This document shows positions 35,103-47,529 of a DNA stretch of 64,000 bases, piece by piece (within the stretch, counting starts at the first letter, position 1; the number at the start of each line of letters is the position of its first letter). Made by a program: the position numbers and the translations under genes. Source of the stretch: Paramecium pentaurelia (lineage: Eukaryota; Ciliophora; Oligohymenophorea; Peniculida; Parameciidae). The notes beneath the pieces were generated by a model. The model did not search any database. It saw only the letters and a program-made list of their open reading frames with translations, and had not been told where the DNA came from. The DNA lies in assembly GCA_905183005.1 (NCBI GenBank), contig CAJJDO010000018.1, forward strand, positions 7,210 through 71,209, given 5' to 3'.

Positions 35103-36560
35103 ATGAGGTAATTAATTTAAATCAATATAGATCCTAACAAATTATTTAAATTTAATAGGATTTAGCTCTTACTCAAGTTGATCCTATTACAAAATTATCA
35201 AAACTCATCTTTTTATTAGTATTTACGAATATATATTTACTAATTTATCTGACTCATTTAGTGTTTACATATAACCTAATGCAATTAATAATATTTTATT
35301 ATTCTTTTGATGCTATGGTGATGTTATTTCTAATCATTTTAAAAATGAAGTAAATTATAACTATTAACTTTAGATTTAAATTTGCTGTAGGAAGTTCAAT
35401 ATTTGATATTTTTTTTTCAATGATTATCAAAACAATTCTTTTAATTCATTTTAGATTTAGAGAGGTGGAAATTTAATTATTAGGTTATGTTGTTTTGGCC
35501 TATTATTTATTTAGATTTTTGGTTATCATGTTTTAAAAAGTCATATTTAAATCACCTATACAACGATATATAATTGTATTTATTTCATTCAAAATAGTAT
35601 ATTCAAGGCATAAAAGTATTATTGTCATTATAATTATTGATGATTCTTATTAAACTCAAAAACATGATAGATTGGAATTGGTTTGTGGTATTTAGTGTGG
35701 CATGGAGTTTACTGGTCATATTTTTTATTTTTCATCTTATCCTTATTCTATCTATTATTGAAATTATACATGATTATTTAATCAAAAGAGCTACAAAATC
35801 GTAAATTATTGGAAGCTTTTGGTTGATATTGTATTTTTTTGGTTTTAGTGGAATCCCAATGTGGTTTTGTTACATTATCTGTAAAAATTAAGAAATAATT
35901 AATTACCCCATTAGACAAACTAGTCTAATACTTAGTATTCTAATTATTTTGCAAACTTTCTTAATTTTAATTTTCTCCAAAATTTGTAGAAAACATATAA
36001 AGTATTTTATTATAATAGTACAGAACTTATATTCAAGATTTTGGTTTTGAAGATGAAGTATTGACCTCAAATCAAAAAGATACCAAATAATAATAAACTA
36101 CTCAAAGTTTCTTAAGAATTACATTGCCAAAAAAATTAATTTAAGTATCATCAACTTATTTTGAATACTTTAAATAACCCATTTAACATTCTTAATAAAA
36201 TTAAATAGTTACTAATAGTAATTGCAGCGTCATAAATTAAAAAGTTAAATTAAAAGCTTTTGAATTTGTAACCAGAATAGATTAAATGCATTCTCCTGAA
36301 AAAGAATCAAAATTAGTTTAGAATGATGATAAATGCTAAGTATGTTTTATTCACGAATCATAAATTGTTATGCTACCTTGTAGACATGGGGGAATTTGTA
36401 ATGATTGTTTAAAATAATGGTTATAAAAGTCTCAAAACTGTTACATTTGCAGATAAGTAATATTATCATACTAATATAGAAAATTAATTAATTATGCAAA
36501 ATTCAAAAAGATGACTCAGGTAATTTTACTATTAAGGATATTGTAGTCTGCAAAAATTGA
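35103..36560 (+). CDS. Multi-pass membrane protein with C-terminal RING finger, TMEM185-like (447 aa)
   Basis: ATG 35103, TGA 36558-36560. Five introns (35108-35130, 35349-35372, 35576-35597, 36002-36023, 36457-36479; 23, 24, 22, 22 and 23 nt) leave 1344 nt. The N-terminal two thirds are membrane-spanning helices. The segment MIDWNWFVVFSVAWSLLVI matches the W-x-W...VF motif of the fragile-X-F/TMEM185 family. After a Gln-rich hydrophilic stretch, residues ~360-410 form a C3HC4 RING (CQVCFIHESQ, LPCRHGGICNDC, NCYICRQ). A RING on a polytopic membrane protein suggests an E3 ubiquitin ligase acting on membrane cargo, here inferred only from domains. The first intron lies only three nt after the ATG. 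Confidence 0.82.
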
Positions 36561-37028
36561 TAAAAATTCTCCTTTCAATACTACAAATTAGTAGTAAATA
36601 TTTTTTAATTATATATTCAATTTTCAATATAAATTGAATCAAAAATATATTATATATATAATTTTTCTATCGTAATATTCTTTTAGTTAGATTTACAGTG
36701 GTTGTAGCAATAATTATAGATAAATCTAAAAAAAGCAATCGACATTTGTTTTTTAGAAATATTTAACCTTTAAATTTTAAACATTTTATGATATTTTACA
36801 ATTAAGAAAGATCTCTCTCATATAATATCAGCAAGTTAAGAATTTAATTTAAAAATATTCCTTCTATTAGTTAAATCTGATACAGTTTTAAATGGAATAT
36901 AAAAAAGGAAGAAATCATTTGAATATAGTAGCAATTTCATTTAGAAAATTATTTAATATGTTAAAATTTAATAACATTTATAGGGAGCTTTTGTATTTAT
37001 GATAATTTAAATATATATATATATGTAT
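36561..37028. other. Non-coding region
   Basis: 468 nt between convergent genes. AT-rich, with a TA-dinucleotide run near 37010-37022. No gene was seen. Confidence 0.4.
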
Positions 37029-39147
37029 TCATAATTAGAGTTATTCTGATGCCATTTCCTCCACTAACTATTCAAATATTATATCACCAAGTTCCATTAA
37101 AAATTCTGTTCTATCATCTTCAAATAAGTACCATCGGAATTCACTTTCTTTTATCTAAAATTAATTAGAATATATTAACATCTTATATTAGCATTTTATA
37201 TAATCGTTCATCTCTAATTTATGCTATATTGTCAAACATTTATTGAGACAATTATGAATCAAACAATAAAGGATTTTCTAATTAATGTAATTATTGAATC
37301 ATCATCTATTAGTTCTTTTCATCAAGAATTTCTTATTTTTCTTCTGGTACTTATGAATCATCTTCTATTGGTAAAAATCCTCCAAGTGTACCAGACCAAT
37401 TAATAACTTTGGCTTCCATATTTTTCAGAATTTCATCTAAAGCCTCATTTGTAATGATTAATTTATTTTATTTATTTTCCCATGGATATGGTAAACCAGA
37501 GTCTAAAATTAAAAAGATAGAATTACTTAAAAAGTTGGGTCTTTCATAATTCAAAGCTTCATTACATGCATCAAAGACAGCTTTATTATGTATATGTTCT
37601 AATTCTTTCATTCCATATTATAAATTATCACTAGGTTAATTCTCAAGCTGTATTCTATAAGATTCAAATTCTTAGAATAGTCTTTCATTTAAAGGAAATG
37701 CAATTTAAGCATCATCTTCATTCTAATGAAACTCATCCTCTATTTCTTCACCATCATTGTCATATCCATGTATAAGTTGCATTCTTTTAAAAGGAGTAAA
37801 TCCATATGGAATGTTTAGATTTCTAATCAATTCTTCTTTATGATTTTCTAATACATATTTAAATAAATCTTTAATATATGCCTTGATATCTTTGATTGAT
37901 GTAGGTAATTAAGGAATTATAGATTGACTAATTAAGTTTGAGATTATAAATTCAAAATGATCTTTATTAAGTAATAATTCTAGGATTAAAATAAATATTA
38001 ATACCTTCTGTCAAATTATGAACTATTTCATCTAAAATATCATTTGTTATTGCACTTAATGTCTAATAGGTTTCTATTTATTTGTCAGATTCTATAATAT
38101 TTTGTCTCATCAAACTCCTTTAATCTTAATTATCATTTTAAAGATCTTCTGAAAATGTTTCTGGCATTTCATCCAAATCATCATGCTATTCTACATCAAA
38201 GTGATTAATAATCTTGATATCTGATCCTATTTATTTTTGGGATTTTATATTACTACTTTAGCAAAGTTATTCATCTACTTATTTTTTTAAACTTTATAAT
38301 TTTGGATTGTTTTCATCAAAAGTTTACACAATTTATAAATCCCTTTATATTTTTTAAATTGCTTTTGCTTCCCTTTTTCTACTATTTTCTATTGCTTGTT
38401 TTGTATTTCTTAAATCCTCCTTTTCTTTTTCAAGCCAAATCTCTAATTCTTATTTTTTTATTGGATCATCTTATATTTTTTTCAGTTCTGCTTTATACCT
38501 CAAATTAATAGCCTCTTCTCTCATATTTAACAATTCAGTTTCTTTTTTCATTAATTATGATTGTAATGACATTAATGAAGATCGATTGACATCATTCTCT
38601 TTTTAAGATAACTGTAATCGATCTTCACTATTTTCATGGGTCTTTTACAATCTTTTGCGAGCATCATTAAAAGTTTTTTCATTATTAGCTTCTAATTAAC
38701 TTCTAACTCTCATATCAACTGATTATTCAGAATCCCTTCTTTCATGTGTCTTTGTTTCTTTCTACTTTTTCATATGCTATGATACAATATTTAATATTGT
38801 TTGTGACATTTATTATTTTACATTTGCAAATGCTTATTTTTCTGGACCTTATTTTATTATATTTTCAATCTAACTATTCCATAATTCTAATTCTTATTAA
38901 ATTTACTAAATTACAGAATGAGACAATGCACTTTTTTGATCTTCTTCACTTACAACAGAACTCTTGATATTAGAGTAATGAATTTGTTTTTCTAAGGATT
39001 ATTGAACATTTTATCCAAAAGGATTATAGAAATACATCTCTTAATTAGCAGGGCTATTTGGTTGTTAAATAATTACTAAATCATCAGTTTAATCAGATAG
39101 ATTTTTTTCATATCTATTTTTATTTTAAAATAATATATCTTTTTGTA

Positions 39148-39182
<35 letters not shown>

Positions 39183-40759
39183 TATTGTTATTATTATTAT
39201 TATTGTTATTATTATTGTTATTATTGTTATTATTGTTTTTATTATTATTATTATTTATATTATTTTTATTCATTTTAATATTACTATTAAGAATATATTT
39301 ATTATTAATGATGGTTATGTTAATTTAATTATTGAATCATTCCATCTTACTATTATTATTTTTATACTTTCAATTCATTTTTTTATAAACCTTTGGTTTA
39401 TTCTTATTTTATTAATAATGATGGTGATTCATATCTCAAATTGTCTTTTAAATCAGATTCTTCATTTTAATCTTCTGTTTCATCCCCATCCTCATTTTAT
39501 TATTCTAACATTTCTTACAATTCATGAAGTAATTACATTCTGATAGAAAAACCTCTCCAAACACTTTATAATTTAGTTGCAGCCTCATTCATAAAATGGT
39601 ATTACAAAACTAAATAATCTTAAGTAGTGAGTTCATTAGGGTCTAAATCATTTTACTATTTAAGTATCTCTTAAATTTTATCACGCAAGAATTTAGTTGG
39701 TGGTATTTTAGATAAAGTCTCAACTATCAAATTTGTTAATTAATTTTCGCTAATTTAAGAGTACTATTCATCCTATTCTTCATCTTCAATTTCTTAAATA
39801 TATTATTGATTTTCATCTTAATTAAAATCAGGGTTTTTTAATTATTGATATCTTTAATTAAGATTCTCATATTATTTTTTCAATTTCTTTTAATCTTCAT
39901 TTTGATATTTTTTAGATTCTCCTTTTATTCTATCTTCTTTATATTTTTTCATTTCCATAGGTTGTTATTTTCTTTATTCATTCTCTAATGGATCAAATTT
40001 CTTTTTCTTCATTGTCACTTTTGGAGTTTATGGTTGTGAGTTCTCCAAGGTTTTACACTTTTTGAAAATCTCTTTAACCGACTCATTCAACTTGGCCAGA
40101 TTCTCCAATCTTGTTAATTGGATTGCCTTACTTTCTTTATTTTTCCAATAGAGATATCAATTATTTTTGCATGCTTGTTGTATTGTCAATTGCTTTCTTT
40201 TGTGTCATGTAATGTTAAATCTCATGATTTGGTTGATAGATTTTCTTCTTCAACAAAGGTTCTACTATTTTTGTTTTTGATTTGATTTTATCTAATTAAA
40301 TTTGAATAATACTTATTCGTTGTTTGATTTACTTTTCATTAAGTTTGCCTAAACCTAATTCTTCTCTTCTTTATTATTATGATGGCTTAATCACTTTAGT
40401 TTGCTTCTTTGAATCAACTGTATGAGCTTTCTTTTTCTTTGGAGAAACAGCCCTTTTAGTTTATTTCTTCACAGACACTGATTACTGCGCAGGTTTTTTA
40501 ATCTATTGAGTCTATGGTTTTGGTTTGCCTTACAATCCCTAAGTTAGTTTTTTCTTCTTTTATGTCTTTGCTGGTTCTACTACTTTTAAATTGACAAAAT
40601 TATCCAAATGTGATTCAGGAGAGTGATACTTAGGAGTTTGTTAATGTCTTTGATGCATAACTGCTATGTTTGGCTCTTACATTCTTCTTCCCTGAATCTA
40701 TGAGTCGAAGGATCTAAATGTATTACACTGTCATACTTAACAGAGCTGTATGTATTCAT
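37029..40759 (-). CDS. Large coiled-coil/IQ-motif protein, CEP350-like, with polyQ tract (1212 aa)
   Basis: Minus strand, ATG 40757-40759 to TGA 37029-37031. Four introns (40661-40680, 20 nt; 40110-40131, 22 nt; 37980-38004, 25 nt; 37155-37179, 25 nt) leave 3639 nt. The order is: basic Pro/Lys-rich N-terminus (SPKKKKAHT); coiled coil; IQ motif (AATKLQSVWRGFSIRMQ) near residue 390; polyQ tract; a long coiled coil (RYKAELKKIQDD ... QELEIWLEKEKEDLRN); and a C-terminal globular part (VFDACNEALNYERPNF, VINWSGTLGGFLP, EFRWYLFEDDRTEF). That C-terminal arrangement recalls CEP350, a centriole/basal-body anchoring protein. CEP350 proteins usually carry a CAP-Gly domain, which I do not see. A basal-body scaffold role is inferred. 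Confidence 0.78.
39147..39254 (-). repeat. In-frame TAA/CAA tract encoding polyglutamine
   Basis: On the minus strand a run of mostly TAA codons with some CAA and one TAG encodes ~35 consecutive Gln inside the CEP350-like gene. In a standard-code reading it looks like a polyAsn or stop tract. Length is likely to vary between strains. Confidence 0.85.
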
Positions 40760-41143
40760 ATTGTATTATTTGAAATTTATACTAAAAATTATATTAAATT
40801 ATACTAAAAATAAATTAAATAAATAACAATTACTCATTAAATATACCTCTAATTATTGTACATTAATTAATAAACATATATTTAACAGAATAAAATACCT
40901 ACTAACTTATATTATATAAAAACTTTAAAAATAATGATAAATAAGAATAAATCAATAGATTAATGTAAAATAGTAATTTAAATGGAAAACTATTTTTAGA
41001 TTTGAATGATAGTATCATTACTCAATTTCAATTTAAAATTTTCTTTTATTTAATTTTTGATTTAATGATTAAAATTATGTATTAAAGCATATAAATGCTA
41101 TTCAGAATTTAGTCAGAATGAATAGTTAAAAATTATATCAAAT
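40760..41143. other. Non-coding spacer
   Basis: 384 nt of AT-rich DNA upstream of the CEP350-like gene. No other gene was seen. Confidence 0.4.
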
Positions 41144-41540
41144 TCATTTCTTGCTTTTTGGTAAAGACTTTTATTTAACCTTCTCCTTTTATATTTTCTT
41201 TTTGATTGTGTAAGTTTGTTCCAACATTTTCAAATATTCTTTTGCATCAGATTCATTTTTTATTTATTTTGCCTTTTCTGCATATACATTTCTCTATTCA
41301 TTTGTTAGATTTTTCTGCCAATTTGTGCTAATCATAGTTATAATAATACGATGCTTATTTTACTATTTAATACATTGAACATTCAGGTTGATCTCTCACA
41401 GCTTTCCACCTTTCCTCTTCCAAATATAAAAAATAGGCAGATAGAACAGGGGTTTTAAAATAATAATTTTGGAATGGTATTTAATTTTTCTAGCTCTATA
41501 AAGAATGAGTTGAAACTCCACGCTTAGTTTTTTTTTTCAT
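41144..41540 (-). CDS. HMG-box protein (124 aa)
   Basis: Minus strand, ATG 41538-41540 to TGA 41144-41146, one 22-nt intron (41328-41349), 375 coding nt. Residues ~30-105 form a single HMG box: TPVLSAYFLYLEEERWKAV, then STNWQKNLTNEQRNVYAEKA and KEYLKML, with the aromatic core (Y, F, Y, W) conserved. The N-terminus (MKKKTKRG) and the C-terminus (KKKIQKEKVKQKSLPKSKK) are strongly basic. Single-box proteins bend DNA and serve in chromatin or mitochondrial nucleoids; I see no mitochondrial presequence, so a nuclear chromatin role is more likely. Confidence 0.85.
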
Positions 41541-41924
41541 TAATAAAAATATTTATTAGATATCAAAACGAACTTTTACATTTTATTATATGTCATAATT
41601 TATTTATAAATTAAATAAACTTTAAAGGATAATAAATAATAATATATGAAGAACATGAAAAAGAATATCATTGCTCAAATTAATTTAATATTAATTATTA
41701 CATCTATGTAAATTTTATTTATTTTATTAAATTATAAATTTCAATATTCATCTTAATCTAAAATATTGAAATTAGATATAAGTCTATAAATTAATATATA
41801 CTAAAATAAAGATTAAATATATATAAAATATGTTTATCAAATAATAGGGATTATACAATAAATGAATAATAATAATAATTTGAAGGGGAAAATTTATTAA
41901 TGAGATTAGATTAATTAAAATGAT
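41541..41924. other. Non-coding spacer
   Basis: 384 nt AT-rich region holding the HMG-box gene promoter and the CDPK 3' flank. Confidence 0.4.
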
Positions 41925-43570
41925 TCAAATATCAAAATTGAAATCTCCAATTGGTTAATTTAAATAAGGCAAATTTTATGGATTATTAGTAGTAGACATT
42001 TTACTCATATTTGGTATATGATTTTCATCATCTTAAGTTTTTAGAGAATCTGCTAACATCAAATCATGAAATCTTTAAAAGTCAATTTTATCTTAACTTT
42101 TTAATCTTATTTCATTAAACATAGTATCTACTTTTATTGTGGATAATTATTTTCCTCTTCTCTCAAATGCTCTTCTTACATCAAGACTTGTTATATAATT
42201 TTTGTTATCTATATCAAATTATTTAAATAAACCCCATAATCTTTCTTCATTTAAATATTATTATTAATTTAATAATGCCATCATAAACTCAGAATATTAG
42301 ATATTTAAATCTCCATATGATGAAACATCATTTTTATTTGACAATTTTAACTTTTTAATCAATTCTTATATTTCTTTTTCAGTGTCATTAAATCCTAATT
42401 TTTTCATTATTTATGTCATTTCTTTAACTGAGATAGTACCACTATGATCTTTATCAAATTCTTCAAATTATTATCTAAGAGATTATATTTGAGTTTCATT
42501 TAATTAATTTAATAAAATATTAAGAGTTTCTTTCTTTAATTTGGATATGTTTCCATAAGTTCTAAGTAATTAAATGGCTTTTTCATTTTCTTATTCATTA
42601 TTAGGAATAGATTCCATTCTACTAGGAGGTGCAGAACCATATTTTAGAATCCATGGACTAGACAAAGCTTAAGCACATGTAATGCGTTTTTTTGGATTTT
42701 TATCAAGTAATCTGATAACAAGCATTTTAGCTTCATTAGAGATTTGCTACCAAGAATTTTCTTTAAACTGTATGTCTTTAGTTTATATCTTTTCTTCTAG
42801 AACCTTGAGATTGTTACTAAAGAAAGGTGGTTCACCACAGAGTAAAACATACATGATACATCCTAAAGACCATTCATCACAAGTTTAAGAATACTTACCT
42901 AATAATACTTCTGGTGCAACATATATAGGTGTTCCAACTTTAGTTTAAGTTCTAACTTAGGATCTACCTTGATTTGTGGATTAAGGTGGTGGGTATTTCT
43001 TACTTAAACCAAAATCAATTATTCTGATATCAAAGTCATCATCAGGTGATACTAGCATGAGATTTTCAGGCTTTAGATCCCTATGTGTGACTCCTTGTTG
43101 ATGCATATAATGAACTGCTGAGAATAGCTGCTTCATCAAGATAGAGCATTTTCTTTCTGAAAACACTCCTTTTCTTACTATTCTCTCAAATAATTCTCCT
43201 CCTCTACAATATTCCATTACAAAATGATAGTATCTCATATCTTCATATGTTTCATAGACTCTTATAATATTAGGGTGATCTAATTGAACAAGTATCTCTA
43301 ATTCTCTTTGAATCAAATGTAATCTTTAACCAATACGATGCTATTTTTATTTTTTTAAGTTACTTTATCAATTGATTTCACAGCATAACATTTTGATTAA
43401 AGGCCATTTCTTTCCTATTCTAAACTGAAAGCTAATTTAACAGTTCCAAAAGACCCACTACCTAGTATTTAAGTGAAACGATAAAACTAATGAATGTTCA
43501 GTTTAGAAAACCTTCTTATTACAGATAGTTTTTATTCTTATGGACGTAATTTACTTTTACATATTCCCAT
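41925..43570 (-). CDS. Calcium-dependent protein kinase (CDPK, 540 aa)
   Basis: Minus strand, ATG 43568-43570 to TGA 41925-41927, one 23-nt intron (43341-43363), 1623 coding nt. MGICKSK at the N-terminus offers Gly2 for myristoylation and Cys4 for palmitoylation. Kinase: LGSGSFGTVKLA loop, YAVKSIDK, THRDLKPENLML catalytic loop, IDFGLSKKY, VGTPIYVAPE. After the kinase come a junction helix and EF-hands. EF-1 is canonical (DKDHSGTISVKE), EF-3 (DIDNKNYITSLD) is partial, and EF-2 and EF-4 lack the acidic positions. Calcium entry probably activates it by releasing the junction. In ciliates CDPKs act in ciliary beating and exocytosis. The reduced set of EF-hands suggests lower cooperativity. Confidence 0.93.
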
Positions 43571-43768
43571 TTAAGTTTATAATATATTAATATTAAATAA
43601 ATATTCAATTAATAGTAAAATATAATTGTTAAGGTATCTGATATAAGTTAAATAACTATCATCAAAGTTAGAGATTAATGATTTTTATTCAGAAAACATT
43701 TAAAAGCAATATATTTTGAATTGAAATAATAAAATTATGGATTTACATAATATTTTGATAATTATTAA
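43571..43768. other. Spacer
   Basis: 198 nt of AT-rich sequence without a gene. Confidence 0.4.
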
Positions 43769-46502
43769 TCATTTAATATTTCTAATATAATTTAAAAATC
43801 TTTAATCCTTTTTATTTGCTTATCTAAACTTTTTTTCCTCAGTAATGCTACTTTAACTACTTACAAAGGAATCCCTCAAAGAATTTGAACTAGATAAAGA
43901 AAATACTATTCCTTTATTTGATTACAATTCTTCAGGAATGGAAACATTTAGATTAGCCTCTTATCCAATTGATTAAGTTTTTTTAGATTTTTTAAATTTA
44001 ATAGTCCTTTTTTTACTAGAAGTACTTGAAAAGCTCATATTAGTCAAATTAACTAAGCTATTTCTTAATGAATTAACTTCTGGTTCTTTGTCTAATTCAT
44101 CAACCATTAAGATTCTTTTATTATCACTTGTTAATATTTTAGTGTCTTCTTTATTAGTTTTGAGTATTTTAAATTCTTCATTATTTACTTAATCTATTTA
44201 TTTAAGTCTTAATGATGATTCCATTGACTTCTTCCTTGATAATGATAAATTTTCAGTTTATTTATTGTTACCCATATTAGCTTATCCAAATGTAACAGAT
44301 TTAGACATATTATATTTTTTAATGACATCTTATACTTTTTTATTGGGACTAGGTAATTTATCATTTTGTTATGATTCTGATTTACTATCACTTGAGAATT
44401 TAACTCTATCAATAGGTCTAACAAAATCTTGTAAGCTAATAGACATCATATCATTCTTTTTCTCATTTTAATTCTTTTCAGGAGTCTTTTCTTCTTTATT
44501 TATTGATATGAGATTGATTTATTCAGATATAACTTATTATTCTTAATGTTAAGGTTTAGTTGGTGAAGTAGGTTGTAAATAAACACCTTCAACAAATTTA
44601 TAATCTGTTCCTTTTACTTATACTTAATTGTAAGGAATGATAATTTAAGGTGGAGCTGCTGGTACTTCAACAAATTCATCTTGATTTTTTTAAGGAGAAA
44701 TTTAGATATTGAATTTTTCTGGTGATTTTTTTGTTTCATATTAATATTCATCTGGTTAAGAATGTTATTATATTTTTTCTTCATGTTTTTCTGGACTTTC
44801 AAATTCAGGTGGTTCATCACCTGAAATACTTGCAATATTTGATTAGTTATTTTTCACTTTATTAAATAGACATTAAGCATTAGCATTATTTAATTGTTAA
44901 TCATTTGCATTATGTATTACTGGTTCAGATGAAACAGCAATATTTGATGAACTACCTGGTTGTGATGATCCTAATTGAACAGAATTCTTTTGAAATGTAA
45001 TATTGAATATGGGACTGGCTCTTCTCCATTAATCATTAAGTAATATAACTTCTTCAATTTTTTTTAATTGATAATAGTATTTTGCAAGAGAACCATCAAT
45101 AACTAATTTATCATTCAATTCTTTCTAGAACCATGTAAGATGATTGGCTAATAAATAAATATAACCAGGTATAGTATTTTTGGATTTTATGTTTTCTGAA
45201 ACAAGTGTGTAAATATTGATATCTTCAATAAGTATAGTACACCAATAGGGATGAAAATCACTAATGGCTCTATTGAGAATGTATAATAATAGTTTCTCAA
45301 AAATTGAATGAAAGATATCAGAATTTTTATATTTAAAGTAGATTTAGACAATTTGATTGAATAACTTTAATTAATTCATTTGTTTCCATAATTTAATATT
45401 TGAAATTCTTGTTAAATTATCAAAGATTTCTAATAATTTAAGTCTTAGAGTTCTGAGTCTTTTATTATCATTTTCTAATATTTGATTAAATGATTCAACA
45501 AATAGATTCATTTCTTATATAAATGTATTCATAAAATCTGTTTATTCAAAATCAAGAGTTAATTGATGATGATAAGCAATTTCAGGATTTTCATCTATAA
45601 TTTTTTTGATTGGAATTTCTTCATAAATATTAATATTTTGCATTGTATATGAATAATAATTAGATATGAGTGATAAGATATGAGCTGAACTTTTAGCAAG
45701 GAATAATTTATCATGATTTGCTCTTAAACATTTAAACATTTACTGAATAATTTATTTACTGACTATGAATTAAACAAGTTTGTGACATAAATCACTAGAA
45801 AAATATCTAGTCATAATTTCATGAATTAAATAAGTAAAATTAAGGACACTCATTTCTTCCATTACATCAAAACCACGAAATCCTAATTCAAGTACTTCCA
45901 ATTTTTTATCTTCATTATTACCATTTTCAGGATTAAATAACTAAATGAGTATACTATTAACAGTGGCTGATTCAAGATGATTTAAAAATAATTTGAGTAA
46001 ATCCAATTTAAATATTGTTTAACATACTTATTTAGGTTCTTTGGATAATATAAGTGCAAATAATCTTTATATGTTTGACCATTGTGGTTCATGGATTTGA
46101 TCTGGAGTTTTGTGTAATCCTTCAAAGAGAGTTTTAATGGTAGTCTAAGAAGTATAAGAATTAATATTATACTTCTTAGAGAATCACTTAAGTTAAGGGT
46201 GGAAGATCAAGTTCAAAAAATTCAATTGATAGAATTGGAAATATGATAACATGATCATGATTTGATTCTGTAACTTGGTCAATTTATTGTACAATTAAAT
46301 CTAATAGTTATTCTGTAATGCTTATTTTATGTGCATCAATGAACTCTATCACTTTTTGATTGAGATTTTTTGCTTGTATGAAAAATTCATCTTCTGCTAA
46401 TAGTGGTATGATATTTGTTGGATTAGTATGGTATTCATCCATCATATTTTCCATGGGATGTTTAATAGATGTATTGGTCATTCCATTTAACCACAATAAC
46501 AT
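43769..46502 (-). CDS. SAPS-domain protein, PP6 regulatory-subunit-like (901 aa)
   Basis: Minus strand, ATG 46500-46502 to TGA 43769-43771, one 28-nt intron (46145-46172), 2706 coding nt. The N-terminal ~430 residues are helical repeats matching the SAPS domain: LLAEDEFFIQAKNLNQKVIE (compare LLDEDDVLQECKAQN), DHVIIFPILSIEFFE, QWSNIQRLFALILSKEPKQV, and LLKLFLNHLESATVNSIL. SAPS proteins are regulatory subunits of the protein phosphatase 6 holoenzyme and guide its substrate choice. The C-terminal half is low-complexity, acidic, Gln/Ser-rich, with Ser-Pro sites (ESPEKHEE, KSPEKFN) that could be phosphorylated. The intron is unusual: its two splice sites are the two arms of a perfect inverted repeat. 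Only 21 nt separate its start codon from the TMEM231 stop codon. Confidence 0.75.
46144..46180 (-). repeat. 14-bp perfect inverted repeat bringing both splice sites together
   Basis: TCTAAGAAGTATAA at 46144-46157 pairs with TTATACTTCTTAGA at 46167-46180, with a 9-nt loop. The intron 46145-46172 occupies most of this. In the transcript, the last exon bases plus the 5' splice site pair with the 3' splice site and the first exon bases. Confidence 0.85.
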
Positions 46503-46523
46503 TTGATAAAATAAAAATATTAA

Positions 46524-47522
46524 TCATAATTATTCCACTTTACTAGTGTCAACTATTCTAAATCTAAATAAGAATATCAAAAACTCTCTTCCAATAATCC
46601 ATATAATTATGAAAACTGAGAAATATTAAAGCCATGCCAATTTCATTATTGCAAGTAAACTAACCCATCTTTGAATAATTTATAATTTATTATTGTCTAA
46701 TTTGATATTAATTCTTAATTGTTTCTCAGAATTGCCTCCAATCTTTCTATTAATATATCTAGGACGAATTTAATATGTTCTTGTATAAATCTATTAAAGT
46801 ATTTCACTCATCCATTAACTATTTAAATGATTATCAATTAAGATATCTGAATAATATTCTATATCAAAATTACTATCATAATAAATTAATAAAATATACC
46901 TAGATGGCAATGGTTCTTATTGATAAAAATTGATTTCTCCCATTATTTATAATTATGATAAACCTTAACCATTTATGATTTCAGATTCTTAAAAGTATAA
47001 ATAACAATCAAATTAGAAATGTAAACTAGCAATATAACATTTAAGTGGTAATAATATTGTAATCTATTTAATTTTATCTGCATCTGTGAATAATTAAAAA
47101 TCAATGTTAAATTATTCAGGTATATTGTCTGCATTATTATCATCCATCAATGCCTATTTAATATATTAATCATTTATATACTGATATTTTTGATCCTTAT
47201 AAAGACATAAATTAATAAGATAACTATTATTCAGAACCCTCTATGTTTTGATATTTTTGATTTGTGAAATGATACACTTCATCATCTGATGTAATGATAT
47301 TTACAAAATGAAATCCCTCATATTCTATGTCTAATTATTCTTCTAATGTGGATACCATGATCCAGAAGTCTTATTAGTCAGTTGTATACTTTCAGAAGCA
47401 AAAACTAGTACAAATGGTATCACTATTATACCAAAGTATACTAATATGCAAGTGCATGTTGGAATGGATATCAATTTGCTGGTGTATGTAATTTCAAATT
47501 TTTCTCTTGATAAAGTAAACAT
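46524..47522 (-). CDS. TMEM231: TMEM231, ciliary transition-zone membrane protein (316 aa)
   Basis: Minus strand, ATG 47520-47522 to TGA 46524-46526, introns 47370-47389 (20 nt) and 47154-47181 (28 nt), 951 coding nt. Two membrane helices flank a large lumenal/extracellular domain, the TMEM231 topology: the N-terminal helix contains CILVYFGIIVIPFVLVFASE; the C-terminal one is KLAWLQYFSVFIIIWIIGRE followed by FLFRFRIVDT. Inner landmarks fit the family: NFWIMVSTLEEQLDIEY after helix 1, DDNNADNIP (the DRNQDGK equivalent), GEINFYQQEPL, and the IL..IY.R segment. Length equals that of human TMEM231 as I recall it. The protein is a B9/MKS transition-zone component that gates ciliary membrane traffic. 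It is packed 7 nt behind the DOP1 stop codon. Confidence 0.88.
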
Positions 47523-47529
47523 ATATTAA

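Noticed and set aside
39076..39273. Polyasparagine ORF under the standard code on the minus strand
   Set aside because: It is the wrong frame of the TAA array that encodes polyQ in the CEP350-like gene.
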